Of a stretch of 64,000 nt of DNA, positions 23,013 through 31,565 are shown piece by piece. The DNA is from Apilactobacillus bombintestini. GTDB taxonomy: Bacteria; Bacillota; Bacilli; Lactobacillales; Lactobacillaceae. Numbering within the stretch: position 1 is the first letter of the stretch; the number at the start of each line of letters is the position of its first letter. The notes beneath the pieces were generated by a model. It worked only from the letters and a program-made list of their open reading frames with translations, did not search any database and was not told the DNA's origin. The stretch is taken from contig NZ_CP032626.1 in the NCBI RefSeq assembly GCF_003627035.1, positions 1,116,001 to 1,180,000 of the forward strand, given 5' to 3'. A program made the translations under genes and the position numbers.

Positions 23013-24113
23013 TTAAACGTTAAATCTGAAGTTAACGATGTCACCATCGTGCATAACGTAATCTTTACCTTCAACACGTAGCTTACCAGCTTCTTTAACT
23101 GCTTGTTCACTACCTAGTTTGTCTAAGTCATCAAAGGCCATTACTTCGGCACGAATGAATCCACGTTCAAAATCAGAGTGAATGATTCCGGCTGCTTGAG
23201 GTGCCTTAGTACCCTTCAAGTAAGTCCAAGCCTTAGTTTCTTTACCACCAGCAGTGAAGAAGGTTTCTAGACCTAATAGGTTGTATGAAGCACGAATTAA
23301 CTTGTTTAGACCTGGTTCTTCTACTCCTTCAGCTTCTAGGAAAGTAGCTTTATCATCATCGTCTAATTCAGCAATTTCTTCTTCAGTTTCAGCGGCGATA
23401 CCGATAGCTTGTGCACCTTCATCGTCAGCGTACTTCTTAACTTCTTGGAAGTACTTGGAACCTTCTGGATCAGCCATATCGTCTTCGGCGATATTAGCTA
23501 CGTATAGTACTGGCTTAGAAGTTAATAAGAATAGACCTTTAACAATCTTTTGTTCATCTTCATCAAAGTCGATAGAACGTACTGGTTTACCAGCTTCTAG
23601 TACTGGCTTAATTTTTTCTAGTACTGCTAATTCAGCTAAAGCATCTTCATCGCGTCCCTTAGCTGCTCTTTGTACCTTGCCTAAACGCTTGTTAACAGCG
23701 TCTAAGTCCGCAATACCTAATTCAAGGTTGATAGTTTCAATATCGGCAACGGGGTCCACTTTACCAGTAACGTGGGTAATGTTGTCATCATCGAAAGCAC
23801 GTACTACGTGTACAATAGCGTCTACTTGACGAATGTTTTCTAGGAACTTGTTACCTAGACCTTCACCCTTGCTGGCACCCTTAACGATTCCGGCAATATC
23901 AGTAAATTCGAAGGTAGTAGGAACAATTTTTTTAGCTGGAATAAGTTCTTGAATACGATCTAGACGTGAGTCAGGAACTTCCACCATTCCGACGTTAGGA
24001 TCAATAGTAGCAAATGGGTAATTAGCCATTTCTGCTCCGGCTTTAGTAATCGCATTAAATAAAGTAGATTTACCAACGTTTGGTAAACCAACAATTCCTG
24101 CTGTTAATGACAT
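23013..24113 (-). CDS. ychF: Ribosome-binding ATPase/GTPase YchF
   Basis: A 366-residue Obg-family P-loop protein that prefers ATP and binds ribosomes. P loop [10 protein letters not shown] at residues 7-16, G2/G3 region with [20 protein letters not shown], the NIAE segment in place of NKxD, and a C-terminal TGS domain ending [13 protein letters not shown]. Full length and highly typical. It is translated from the same minus-strand run as parA and parB. Confidence 0.97.
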   Translation of the reverse strand: MSLTAGIVGLPNVGKSTLFNAITKAGAEMANYPFATIDPNVGMVEVPDSRLDRIQELIPAKKIVPTTFEFTDIAGIVKGASKGEGLGNKFLENIRQVDAIVHVVRAFDDDNITHVTGKVDPVADIETINLELGIADLDAVNKRLGKVQRAAKGRDEDALAELAVLEKIKPVLEAGKPVRSIDFDEDEQKIVKGLFLLTSKPVLYVANIAEDDMADPEGSKYFQEVKKYADDEGAQAIGIAAETEEEIAELDDDDKATFLEAEGVEEPGLNKLIRASYNLLGLETFFTAGGKETKAWTYLKGTKAPQAAGIIHSDFERGFIRAEVMAFDDLDKLGSEQAVKEAGKLRVEGKDYVMHDGDIVNFRFNV

Positions 24114-24140
24114 AAAAATATTTCACTCTTTTCTTTAAAT

Positions 24141-24329
24141 TTAGTCTTGAGGTGCTTTTTGCACTACTTTTTTCATTTTCTTTTCAAATTCACGACGCGC
24201 TAACATAACGATATGTCCACAGTTTTGGCATTCGATTTTAATGTCAGCACCCATACGAATAATTTTCCAAGAATTGGCACCACATGGATGTGCTTTTTTC
24301 ATTTCTACCACATCATTTAATGAATACAT
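24141..24329 (-). CDS. DUF951 family small protein
   Basis: A 62-residue cytoplasmic protein with a HPCG segment near residue 15 and a CQNCG pair near residue 34, which together could bind one zinc ion. It matches the DUF951 family (YyzM-like), found between parB and ychF in many Bacillota. Function is unknown. Its start follows AGGAGAGC. Confidence 0.88.
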   Translation of the reverse strand: MYSLNDVVEMKKAHPCGANSWKIIRMGADIKIECQNCGHIVMLARREFEKKMKKVVQKAPQD

Positions 24330-24344
24330 AAAAATGCTCTCCTT

Positions 24345-25226
24345 TTAGTCTAAATTAATATCTAAAATTTGCAAAATTCGATTTAAATCATCATCTGATG
24401 TATAGCTAATTTCAATCTTTCCGCTGCCCTTCTTAGAACGGCTGTTGGAGATGGAAACGGAAGTAGCGAACTTGTCTTGTAGTTCATTTTCAGAAGCACG
24501 TAAGAATGGTGACTTCTTAGTAGAACGACGTGGACGACGTTTCTTCTTAGTGTTAGAACTTAGTTCTTCGATAGCCTTTTCTAGTTGACGAACGGTCATG
24601 GTTTCATCATAAGCACGTTTAGCCAACTTGATTAAGTTTTCCTTAGGCTTAACTGATAACAAAGTTCTAGCTTGTCCCATGGATAATTGATTCTTAGTCA
24701 ACATTTCTTTAACTTCATTAGGTAGTCCCAATAAACGAAGATAGTTAGCAATGTATGGACGAGATTTGCCTAAACGCTTGGATACTTCAGCTTGGGTAAT
24801 ATCTAATTTAGTCATTAAGGTATTGTAAGCTTCGGCTTCTTCAATGGGATTTAGGTCTTCTCTTTGCAAGTTTTCCATAACCGCAATTTCCATCATTTGT
24901 TCATCAGAAGCATCCCTTACAATCGCCGGAATAGTCTTCTTGCCAGCCATACGAGAAGCACGGAAACGACGTTCCCCTGCTAGAATTTCGTATTGATCAG
25001 CCTTTTTACTAGACTTTCTAACGATAATAGGTTGAAATACTCCGGATTTTTCAATGGAGCTAGTTAAATCTTTCAACGCTTTAGTATCAAAATGAGTTCT
25101 GGGTTGGAATGGATTAGGTGTTAACTTACTTAATTCTAAGTCAGTTACATCTTCAGTTGCTGATTGCATTTCACTGTCAGCAAATAGTGCTTCAATTCCT
25201 CTACCTAAGCCTTTATTATTCACCAT
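24345..25226 (-). CDS. parB: Chromosome partitioning protein ParB
   Basis: A 293-residue DNA-binding CTPase that loads at parS sites and recruits SMC near the origin. N-terminal GLGRGIEALF, the CTP-binding box AGERRFRASRMAG near residue 80, the helix-turn-helix segment with ITQAEVSKRLGKSRPYIANYLRLL, and a C-terminal dimerisation part. A basic linker (KKKRRPRRSTKKS) is present. It overlaps parA by 11 bases. Confidence 0.95.
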   Translation of the reverse strand: MVNNKGLGRGIEALFADSEMQSATEDVTDLELSKLTPNPFQPRTHFDTKALKDLTSSIEKSGVFQPIIVRKSSKKADQYEILAGERRFRASRMAGKKTIPAIVRDASDEQMMEIAVMENLQREDLNPIEEAEAYNTLMTKLDITQAEVSKRLGKSRPYIANYLRLLGLPNEVKEMLTKNQLSMGQARTLLSVKPKENLIKLAKRAYDETMTVRQLEKAIEELSSNTKKKRRPRRSTKKSPFLRASENELQDKFATSVSISNSRSKKGSGKIEISYTSDDDLNRILQILDINLD

Positions 25227-25983
25227 GAGCAGCCAACACTTCCTTTGCTAATTGCATGTATAATTTAGATCCTTTAGATTCAGCATCATAATCAATGATA
25301 GGCAAACCATAACTAGGTGCTTCGGATAAACGCACGTTTCTGGTGATAATAGTATCGTATACCGTATCACCAAAGTAGTTACGTACTTCTTTATTAACTT
25401 GTTGTCCTAATTTAGTTCTTACATCGTACATAGTCAAAAGTACTCCTTCAACGCATAAATCAGGATTGAAGTGTTTTTTAACTAATTGCACAGTATTTAA
25501 TAATTGGCTCAAACCTTCTAGTGCATAATATTCCGTTTGTACCGGAATTAAAATGGAATCACTAGCGGTGAAAGCATTGATAGTAATTAATCCTAATGAT
25601 GGTGGGCAGTCAACTAATATGTAATCATATTGATCTTTGACTTCTTTTAACGCATTTACTAAACGCGTTTCTCTTGCCATTTGAGGGGTTAATTCAATAT
25701 CAGCACCGGAAAGTTGAATAGTAGCTGGTACCACATCCAAATTCTTGTGTGCGGAAGGCAAAATAGCTTCGGAAATAGGTTCTTCATTAACTAAAATGTC
25801 GTAAATATCTTTTTTGATATCTGATTTTTGAATACCTACTCCAGAAGTAGCATTACCTTGTGCATCAGCATCTATCAACAATACTTTCTTTCCTAGAGTT
25901 GCTAAATCAGCCCCCAGGTTTACAGAAGTAGTAGTTTTACCTACTCCTCCTTTTTGGTTAGCTAATGAAATAACGTGTCCCAT
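25216..25983 (-). CDS. parA: Chromosome partitioning ATPase ParA (Soj)
   Basis: A 255-residue deviant Walker A ATPase: KGGVGKTTTSVNLG at residues 10-23, Walker B-type LLIDADAQGN and DCPPSLG. It works with ParB in origin segregation and initiation control. It lies 18 bases after rsmG and overlaps parB, the standard origin-proximal arrangement. Confidence 0.96.
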   Translation of the reverse strand: MGHVISLANQKGGVGKTTTSVNLGADLATLGKKVLLIDADAQGNATSGVGIQKSDIKKDIYDILVNEEPISEAILPSAHKNLDVVPATIQLSGADIELTPQMARETRLVNALKEVKDQYDYILVDCPPSLGLITINAFTASDSILIPVQTEYYALEGLSQLLNTVQLVKKHFNPDLCVEGVLLTMYDVRTKLGQQVNKEVRNYFGDTVYDTIITRNVRLSEAPSYGLPIIDYDAESKGSKLYMQLAKEVLAAHGE

Positions 25984-26001
25984 TAAAACCCCTCCTTTTT
26001 A

Positions 26002-26739
26002 TTACTTATCTTTGGAACCAATAGGTTTCTTGTTTGGTGTTCCTGCTTTACGAGGATAAGCTTTAGGTGTCTTCTTAACTTTATCCAAAATCACTATGTG
26101 ACGAGGATCATGAGAGACTGGTAAATTAAATTCGTCATCAGAAATAATTTTACCGCCTAAAGTACGAATAGCATCAGTAGCATCCGCAATTTCGTTTTCG
26201 GCTTGTGAAGCTTTAAGTGCAATCATCTTGCCACCAATTTTTACCATAGGTAGACAAAATTCAGCTAAAACACTCATACGAGCTACGGCACGCGCAGTAG
26301 CTACGTCAAAGCTTTCACGATATGCAGATTTCTTACCACCAAATTCTTCCGCGCGGGCGTGATGTAATTGCACCCCTTCTAAGCCTAGCTTTTCCACTAA
26401 TTCTCTTAAGAAATTAATTCGTTTGTTTAAAGAATCTACAATAGTAACTTTTAAATTAGGAAATAAAATCTTTAAAGGAATGGAAGGAAAACCAGCTCCG
26501 GCACCTACATCACATAAAGTAAGTTCATCATTACGTAAACTTTCATCATAAAATGCAGGTGTAATGGAATCATAGAAATGCTTCAAATATACTTCATCAC
26601 GATCCACAATCGTGGTTAAATTAACATGTTCGTTAGTCTCTACTAAAAATTCATAATAAGTAGCGAATTGTTGCATTTGTGCATCGGTTACTTCGATATT
26701 ATGTTGAAGTAATTGATGTCTAAATTCTTCTGGATTCAT
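26002..26739 (-). CDS. rsmG: 16S rRNA (guanine-N7)-methyltransferase RsmG
   Basis: A 245-residue SAM-dependent enzyme that methylates G527 (E. coli numbering) of 16S rRNA. SAM motif [15 protein letters not shown] near residue 75, and [13 protein letters not shown] typical of the family. I chose the ATG at 26739 (MNPEEF), which has AGGAGGATTTGT in front; the longer frame would start inside an inverted repeat. The C-terminus is basic ([18 protein letters not shown]). First gene of the par operon. Confidence 0.95.
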   Translation of the reverse strand: MNPEEFRHQLLQHNIEVTDAQMQQFATYYEFLVETNEHVNLTTIVDRDEVYLKHFYDSITPAFYDESLRNDELTLCDVGAGAGFPSIPLKILFPNLKVTIVDSLNKRINFLRELVEKLGLEGVQLHHARAEEFGGKKSAYRESFDVATARAVARMSVLAEFCLPMVKIGGKMIALKASQAENEIADATDAIRTLGGKIISDDEFNLPVSHDPRHIVILDKVKKTPKAYPRKAGTPNKKPIGSKDK

Positions 26740-26754
26740 ACAAATCCTCCTACT

Positions 26755-26776
26755 GTGAAACATTATTGTTTCACGT
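26755..26776. promoter_or_regulatory. parS-like inverted repeat upstream of rsmG
   Basis: The sequence holds GTGAAACA-TTAT-TGTTTCAC, a perfect 8-base inverted repeat made of the two parS half sites in swapped order, followed by GT. The right part TGTTTCACGT matches the first ten bases of the parS consensus, then diverges (about 12 of 16 positions overall). It may be a weak or degenerate ParB site, or a small hairpin in the rsmG leader. Confidence 0.45.
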
Positions 26777-26888
26777 CTATCTATACTTTAACCGATATCA
26801 TAATTTTTTACAATTATGAAACATATACTTCTCCATTATAACCAAAATTACCCGTTTTCGTCACTACATAACTTAAAAAAACGCACAC

Positions 26889-26918
26889 AAAAAGGGTAAT
26901 CTTTTCGACTACCCTTTT
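26889..26918 (-). terminator. Terminator of the NCS2 permease gene
   Basis: Minus-strand stem AAAAGGGTAGTC / GATTACCCTTTT with a short loop and T tail; it begins in the last two bases of the stop codon. Confidence 0.8.
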
Positions 26919-28236
26919 AAATAAATGCCGTAAGAATTAAATCTATTAAGAACAACACACTTAAGACATAATTTATTAAACTGATGCTTTTAACTTCGCC
27001 GTTACATATCTTAACGATTGGATATGCCACAAAGCCAAAGGCTAATCCTACAGAAATGCTTCCCGTAAGTGGAATTAATACCACAATTAAAAATGCGGGG
27101 AACCATTCTGCAAAATTATTCATATCAATATCTTTAATATTAGCGAACATAATCGCTCCAGTAATAATAATTACCGGTGCAATCGCTGCTTGTGGAACAT
27201 ATTTTAAAAAGCCAATGAAAAATGTTGATAACAAGAATAAAATTCCTGCTGTAATCGACATTACTCCGGTACGAGCTCCTAATTGAAAACCGGCAACACT
27301 TTCTGCTGCAGAAACTGTAGGACTAGTTCCTAAAATACTAGAAATTACTCCTGACATAGAAACTGAGCGGAAAGTCTTTTTAAACTTTGCCATATCCGGC
27401 AAGATTCCGGCATTCAATCCCATAGACTCAAAGACTAAAATCATGGTCATAGAAAAGGCAGCTAGTACAAATGGAATAGAGACAATATGTCCAAAATCAA
27501 ATCTAAATAATAAGTGATGATATTTACTAATGTCCATTAAGCTAGTGGTAGGCACCTTACTATCATGTACGTGAAAAATAATTCCCACGATAGAAGTTAC
27601 GATGATACCGATAAAGAAACTAGCTTTGATCTTTTTAATATATAAAACTAACGTCAATATTAAGCCAAATAACGCTAATAATAATGATGGATTCTTAAAG
27701 GATCCCAACGTTAATAAAGAAGATTGTCCTTGTTGAATTAGGTCAGCTTTTTGTAAACCAATTTCAACTAAGAATAACCCAATACCAGCCGTAATAGCTG
27801 ATTTCAAAGACGATGGAATCCCCTTTTCTAAGACATCCGTAAAGCGACTAAATGCGATTATCATAAAGGCGAACGTGGATACTAACGAAACAGCTAAAGC
27901 CTGTTGCCAAGTTAGTCCCATATTGACGACCATAGTATACGTAAAGAAAGCATTCACACCCATCCCCGGCGTAATTACCACCGGCGAATTAGCGTAAAAT
28001 CCCATAATAAAGCAACCAATTACGGAACTTAAAATCGTGGCAAATACCGTTAAGTTAACACTCATCCCCGCGTCTTTTAATATCAATGGATTAACCACTA
28101 AGATATAAGAAATCGCAAAGAAGCCGGTAATTCCACCTAAAATTTCAGTTTTTAATATATTTTTATCTGATAAAACGTCTAAAAGAGACAGCGATGCTGT
28201 CTCTTTTTTCGACGTGATTTTATGTTGTGTGTTCAT
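26917..28236 (-). CDS. Purine permease, NCS2 family (AzgA/PbuG type)
   Basis: A 439-residue transporter with 12 or more hydrophobic segments. The block GGITGFFAISYILVVNPLIL near residue 35 and ITPGMGVNAFFTY near residue 90 are signatures of the AzgA subgroup, which imports adenine, guanine or hypoxanthine by proton symport. The late SPTVSAAESVAGFQLGARTG block confirms it. It follows nupC by 36 bases on the same strand, consistent with a purine salvage group. Confidence 0.92.
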   Translation of the reverse strand: MNTQHKITSKKETASLSLLDVLSDKNILKTEILGGITGFFAISYILVVNPLILKDAGMSVNLTVFATILSSVIGCFIMGFYANSPVVITPGMGVNAFFTYTMVVNMGLTWQQALAVSLVSTFAFMIIAFSRFTDVLEKGIPSSLKSAITAGIGLFLVEIGLQKADLIQQGQSSLLTLGSFKNPSLLLALFGLILTLVLYIKKIKASFFIGIIVTSIVGIIFHVHDSKVPTTSLMDISKYHHLLFRFDFGHIVSIPFVLAAFSMTMILVFESMGLNAGILPDMAKFKKTFRSVSMSGVISSILGTSPTVSAAESVAGFQLGARTGVMSITAGILFLLSTFFIGFLKYVPQAAIAPVIIITGAIMFANIKDIDMNNFAEWFPAFLIVVLIPLTGSISVGLAFGFVAYPIVKICNGEVKSISLINYVLSVLFLIDLILTAFI

Positions 28237-28272
28237 TTAAATAAAATCCTTCGTTTGTAGTTTAACTACATT

Positions 28273-29520
28273 TTACCATACAAATAGTCCAATAATTCCA
28301 GCGGATAATAAAGAAACTAGAATACCGGATAGGACCATGTAACCAACACTCTTAGAAATAGCATCGTTAACTTCACGGTTAACCATACCTTTGAATGCCC
28401 CGATGATCATTCCAACCGTAGAAAGGTTAGCAAATGAGGTTAGAAAGACCGTTAATTGAGCACGGTAGTGAGGAGCATATGAATTAATGTGTGGAGAAAT
28501 CTTACCCATAACCACAAATTCATTGGTTACTAATTTAGTACCCATGTTTTGGGCAAAAACGAATGCAGTGTGTACATCAGAACCCATTAACCATGCGAAT
28601 GGGAACATGATGACACCTAAAATGTGTTCTAGAGATAAATTAGGATTAATTGCACCTAAGATCTTATCAATTAATGCGGCTAAAGCTACGAAAGCAATAA
28701 CGTTAGCAGTAATGATTAAGACTAATTTACCGGCACCTACAATTGAATCACCAAGAAATGAGAAGAATGGTTCTCTCTTTGGTTTTGTATTGTTTCCTGG
28801 TTTTTCGCTTATTGCAGCTTCGGCAGTTTCAGAAGAACTACCTAACTTAGCAATGGTATCGTCTTCGGGTTTAACGTTAGTAGGCATTAACATGCTAGTA
28901 ACGATAACGGCGTTTAAAATATTTAGTGGTACGGCAGTCAAAACATATTGACCCGGTACCATTTGTGTATATGCCCCTAAGATAGAAGCAGTAACACAAG
29001 ACATAGACATCATTGCGATTACAGTGTTTCTAGCAGCAGATAGTTGTTTTAATTGTAATGATGAAACTGCAAGAGCTTCAGTGTTACCTAAAAACATCAT
29101 TTCCACAGCGAAGAATGATTCAAACTTAGGTTGACCAGTTATGTATGCCAAACCTTTACCTACCCATTTAATAATCCAAGGTAGGACTCCGATATAAGTC
29201 AAAATATCAAATACCGGAACAATTAGTAAAATAGGAAGCAATGCTGAAGTAACAAAATCCATTTGCTTTAAATGTACCCAACTAGGTAAAGCAAAACCGA
29301 TTCCGTCATAAGCTACTTGTACTAATCCGGCAAAACCGTTAGCAGCAGCTTCTACTCCAGCACGTCCCCATGAGAATTTAGTTAAACAAAATGCGATTAG
29401 CAAGTTTAAAACTAAAACAGTAAGTACAGAACGCCATTTAATTTCTTTTTTGCTTTTGGAGAAAATAAAAGCAATTCCTAAAAATACAATAATTCCTAAA
29501 ATATTAATTAACAAATACAT
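28273..29520 (-). CDS. nupC: Concentrative nucleoside transporter (NupC family)
   Basis: A 415-residue CNT-family importer of nucleosides using a cation gradient. Recognisable blocks: FFAVEMMFLGNTEALAVSSLQL (about 140-160), the substrate-site motif TNEFVVMG and FALCGFANLSTVG-like text present here as LTSFANLSTVGMIIGA. Membrane segments run along the whole length. It sits between a DeoB-like gene and a purine permease, all on the minus strand. Confidence 0.93.
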   Translation of the reverse strand: MYLLINILGIIVFLGIAFIFSKSKKEIKWRSVLTVLVLNLLIAFCLTKFSWGRAGVEAAANGFAGLVQVAYDGIGFALPSWVHLKQMDFVTSALLPILLIVPVFDILTYIGVLPWIIKWVGKGLAYITGQPKFESFFAVEMMFLGNTEALAVSSLQLKQLSAARNTVIAMMSMSCVTASILGAYTQMVPGQYVLTAVPLNILNAVIVTSMLMPTNVKPEDDTIAKLGSSSETAEAAISEKPGNNTKPKREPFFSFLGDSIVGAGKLVLIITANVIAFVALAALIDKILGAINPNLSLEHILGVIMFPFAWLMGSDVHTAFVFAQNMGTKLVTNEFVVMGKISPHINSYAPHYRAQLTVFLTSFANLSTVGMIIGAFKGMVNREVNDAISKSVGYMVLSGILVSLLSAGIIGLFVW

Positions 29521-29606
29521 GTTTTTTTCTAATCCTTTCTCTACGACAAAATTATAAACAACTAGCTTATTTTAGTTGCGCAACACCCCTTTCAAATTAT
29601 TAAGTA

Positions 29607-30422
29607 TTATAGGATTTCTTTGATGACATTAGGTTTAGCTTCGTGGTGGTTATCCAGATCAAAGTATGCTGCAATGACGTTTGCGATAACGCCTGCTGAA
29701 CGTTTAATACCTAAGGATTTACCTGCCGTATTTTGTGGATTGTAAACCATGATAGGTAGATACTCGCGAGTAACATCTCGTTGGTAACTAGGATCACTGG
29801 CATAAGATGAAGTAACGATTAAAATGTCGTCTTCACGTAAGTTATCCATTAATTTACCTAATAACTTATCCACGTGGCTTAATTGTTGTGTATATCCATC
29901 AACATCCTTATGATGTGCAAATTGTTTTAACTCTGGTAATTGACAATAGATTAAGCCACTATCTTGTATATCCATTTGACCGCTTAATTCAACAAAAGCT
30001 TTGCTATCATTAGGAACTTGGACGGAATGAATTTCGTCTTGTTTTTCCAAATAATTAGCAAAGCTTGAAATAATTGCAACATTAAATTTTTGTTCCGCCA
30101 TTAAGTCCATTACGGAAATTGTGCGGAGACTGGTAGTGTAATCAAACATTTCACGAAAACCAGCACTAGCGTCATTTTGGGAAATAACATTAACCATCTT
30201 GCCATAGAAGCCACGAGGGGCTACTTCTTGTGCAATAGTGTCAATTTCATTGTCCCAACGGATATTACCTAGACCCAAGGACTTTAAATTAGCGACATTA
30301 AGGTCCTTGGAAGCAATATGACCTAAAGTATCGGCACCAATAGAGAAAAAGCGATTAGCATCAGGTGCTTCACCCATTCCAAGTGAAGCTAAATCCAAAA
30401 TGATCATCCTTTTATTCGCCAT
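29607..30422 (-). CDS. Phosphopentomutase-like protein lacking catalytic residues (DeoB pseudoenzyme)
   Basis: A 271-residue alkaline-phosphatase-superfamily protein, about 120 residues shorter than DeoB. N-terminal GADTLGHIAS and C-terminal DDILIVTSS...VTREYLPIMVYNP align well with DeoB. However, the metal-binding ADHG of DeoB is SSYA here, the two His of its DHTREH segment are Val and Tyr, and the phosphorylated Thr in its KDTPSGHWE segment falls in NDASAGFREM. The cap domain is largely reduced. Mutase activity is therefore doubtful. The ATG at 30422 has GGGGAGGG upstream. It leads nupC and a purine permease, suggesting a role in nucleoside metabolism or its control. The residue comparison uses my memory of DeoB. 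Confidence 0.8.
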   Translation of the reverse strand: MANKRMIILDLASLGMGEAPDANRFFSIGADTLGHIASKDLNVANLKSLGLGNIRWDNEIDTIAQEVAPRGFYGKMVNVISQNDASAGFREMFDYTTSLRTISVMDLMAEQKFNVAIISSFANYLEKQDEIHSVQVPNDSKAFVELSGQMDIQDSGLIYCQLPELKQFAHHKDVDGYTQQLSHVDKLLGKLMDNLREDDILIVTSSYASDPSYQRDVTREYLPIMVYNPQNTAGKSLGIKRSAGVIANVIAAYFDLDNHHEAKPNVIKEIL

Positions 30423-30487
30423 TATGTGCCCTCCCCTTATATACTCATTTAACAAATAAGTTTAGCATAATTATACTAACTGTCAAT

Positions 30488-30538
30488 AAAAAAAGACGCA
30501 TATATAAAATATGCGTCTCGTTGTGCCCCTGCCAAGGA
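30488..30538 (-). ncRNA. Candidate small RNA or leader attenuator upstream of the deoB-like gene
   Basis: Downstream of a promoter (30544-30573, minus strand) lie two hairpins: GCUCCU-UGGC-AGGGGC (30525-30540) and the terminator-like AGACGCATAT / ATATGCGTCT (30494-30519) followed by seven T. A transcript of about 50 bases would result. A further weak promoter (TTGACA at 30481-30486, then TAAACT) starts directly after the T tract and could serve the deoB-like gene. I do not recognise a known RNA family. Confidence 0.4.
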
Positions 30539-30543
30539 GCTTA

Positions 30544-30573
30544 ATTATAGCAAAAATATTTTATTAAAGCCAA
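30544..30573 (-). promoter_or_regulatory. Promoter of the candidate small RNA
   Basis: Minus-strand TTGGCT (30568-30573), 18-base spacer, perfect TATAAT (30544-30549). Confidence 0.55.
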
Positions 30574-30715
30574 TTGCTGAAATAATTGCGGGATATAATT
30601 TTTTGATATAACTCATTTTATATAGCTTATTTTTTTCAATTCTAACTACTAATTTTTACGATTTTATCTAAATATATTATGATTAATAAAAAAGACTTAC
30701 AGACAGGTGATTATT

Positions 30716-31318
30716 ATGCATAATTCTAAATTAAACATTGCTGCCATTGGTGATTCCGTAACACGAGGCTATGATGGTTTCCAAAATTTACGCCATAATT
30801 ATCCATATTATTTATCTAAACTAGTTCCTACAGCTAGCATAGATAATTACGGAATTAATGGCGCTACCATTATGCAAGACTTAGAAAAAGAAATAGTCAG
30901 GTGTAATGCTCACAAATATGATATTTGCATTGTCATGATAGGAACCAATGACTATGGCCATTTGAGGGAAGAATTGATTAACATTCAGGAAAAATTAAGA
31001 TTCATTTTATCAAAGCTAATGAATGGTCAAAGTCATGCTCAAATCTATGGTGTACTACCATTACCTCGCTATGATAATTTACAAAATGCCGATAACGTAA
31101 TCAGAGGAGCTGACTACACATTCAGTGAATTATTAGACGGTTTGGCTTATGTTTATAAGCAACTAAACATCCCATTTATCGACTGGCGTAATTATCATCC
31201 CGACTTCATCAATGATCACAATTTTAAAATTAAATATAATGATCAACATGTCCATCCTAATGCAGATACTTATCAACAACTGGCTCAATATATTTTTGCT
31301 TTTATAAATCAACAGTAA
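30716..31318 (+). CDS. SGNH/GDSL hydrolase
   Basis: A 200-residue predicted esterase or lipase. Block I GDSVTRGYDG (Ser nucleophile near residue 14), block III GTNDYG, and block V DQHVHPNAD with the catalytic Asp-His are all present. No signal peptide, so it is cytoplasmic. I start at ATG 30716 (MHNSKLN), which follows ACAGGTG; a GTG nine bases upstream is possible. Substrate unknown. It stands alone between divergent and convergent neighbours, and its GC is low. Confidence 0.85.
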   Translation: MHNSKLNIAAIGDSVTRGYDGFQNLRHNYPYYLSKLVPTASIDNYGINGATIMQDLEKEIVRCNAHKYDICIVMIGTNDYGHLREELINIQEKLRFILSKLMNGQSHAQIYGVLPLPRYDNLQNADNVIRGADYTFSELLDGLAYVYKQLNIPFIDWRNYHPDFINDHNFKIKYNDQHVHPNADTYQQLAQYIFAFINQQ

Positions 31319-31337
31319 AAGCCTATCAGGGAAAAAT

Positions 31338-31484
31338 AATTTCCCCTACACTAATAAATTCGTAAAAAATCTTCGAAAATACAATTATTTTTTAAAAAAG
31401 TTGAAAAAATTATATTTTTTACCAATCTACTTTAGTGTAAGTGACCTATTAATTTTCCCTACACTGATAGATTCGTAAAAAGTC
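31338..31484. repeat. Pair of imperfect 34-base direct repeats in a non-coding stretch
   Basis: Two copies at 31338-31371 and 31451-31484 share a core CCCTACACT-R-ATA-R-ATTCGTAAAAA and differ at about four positions. They are 113 bases apart in an AT-rich gap (31319-31516) with no gene. The weaker similarity appears to continue downstream of each core. A small hairpin GGGAAA / TTTCCC (31329-31345) precedes copy one. I do not recognise the element. Confidence 0.6.
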
Positions 31485-31516
31485 AGCTAAAATACACTGA
31501 ATTTACAAAAAAATTT

Positions 31517-31565
31517 AAAAAAATAGCATTATTAATCCACAGAAACGGATCAATAATGCTATTTT
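31517..31565 (-). terminator. Terminator of the first PTPS-related membrane protein gene
   Basis: Long stem AAATAGCATTATT / AATAATGCTATTT with an 18-base loop and flanking A and T tracts, immediately after the stop codon at 31566. Confidence 0.82.
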
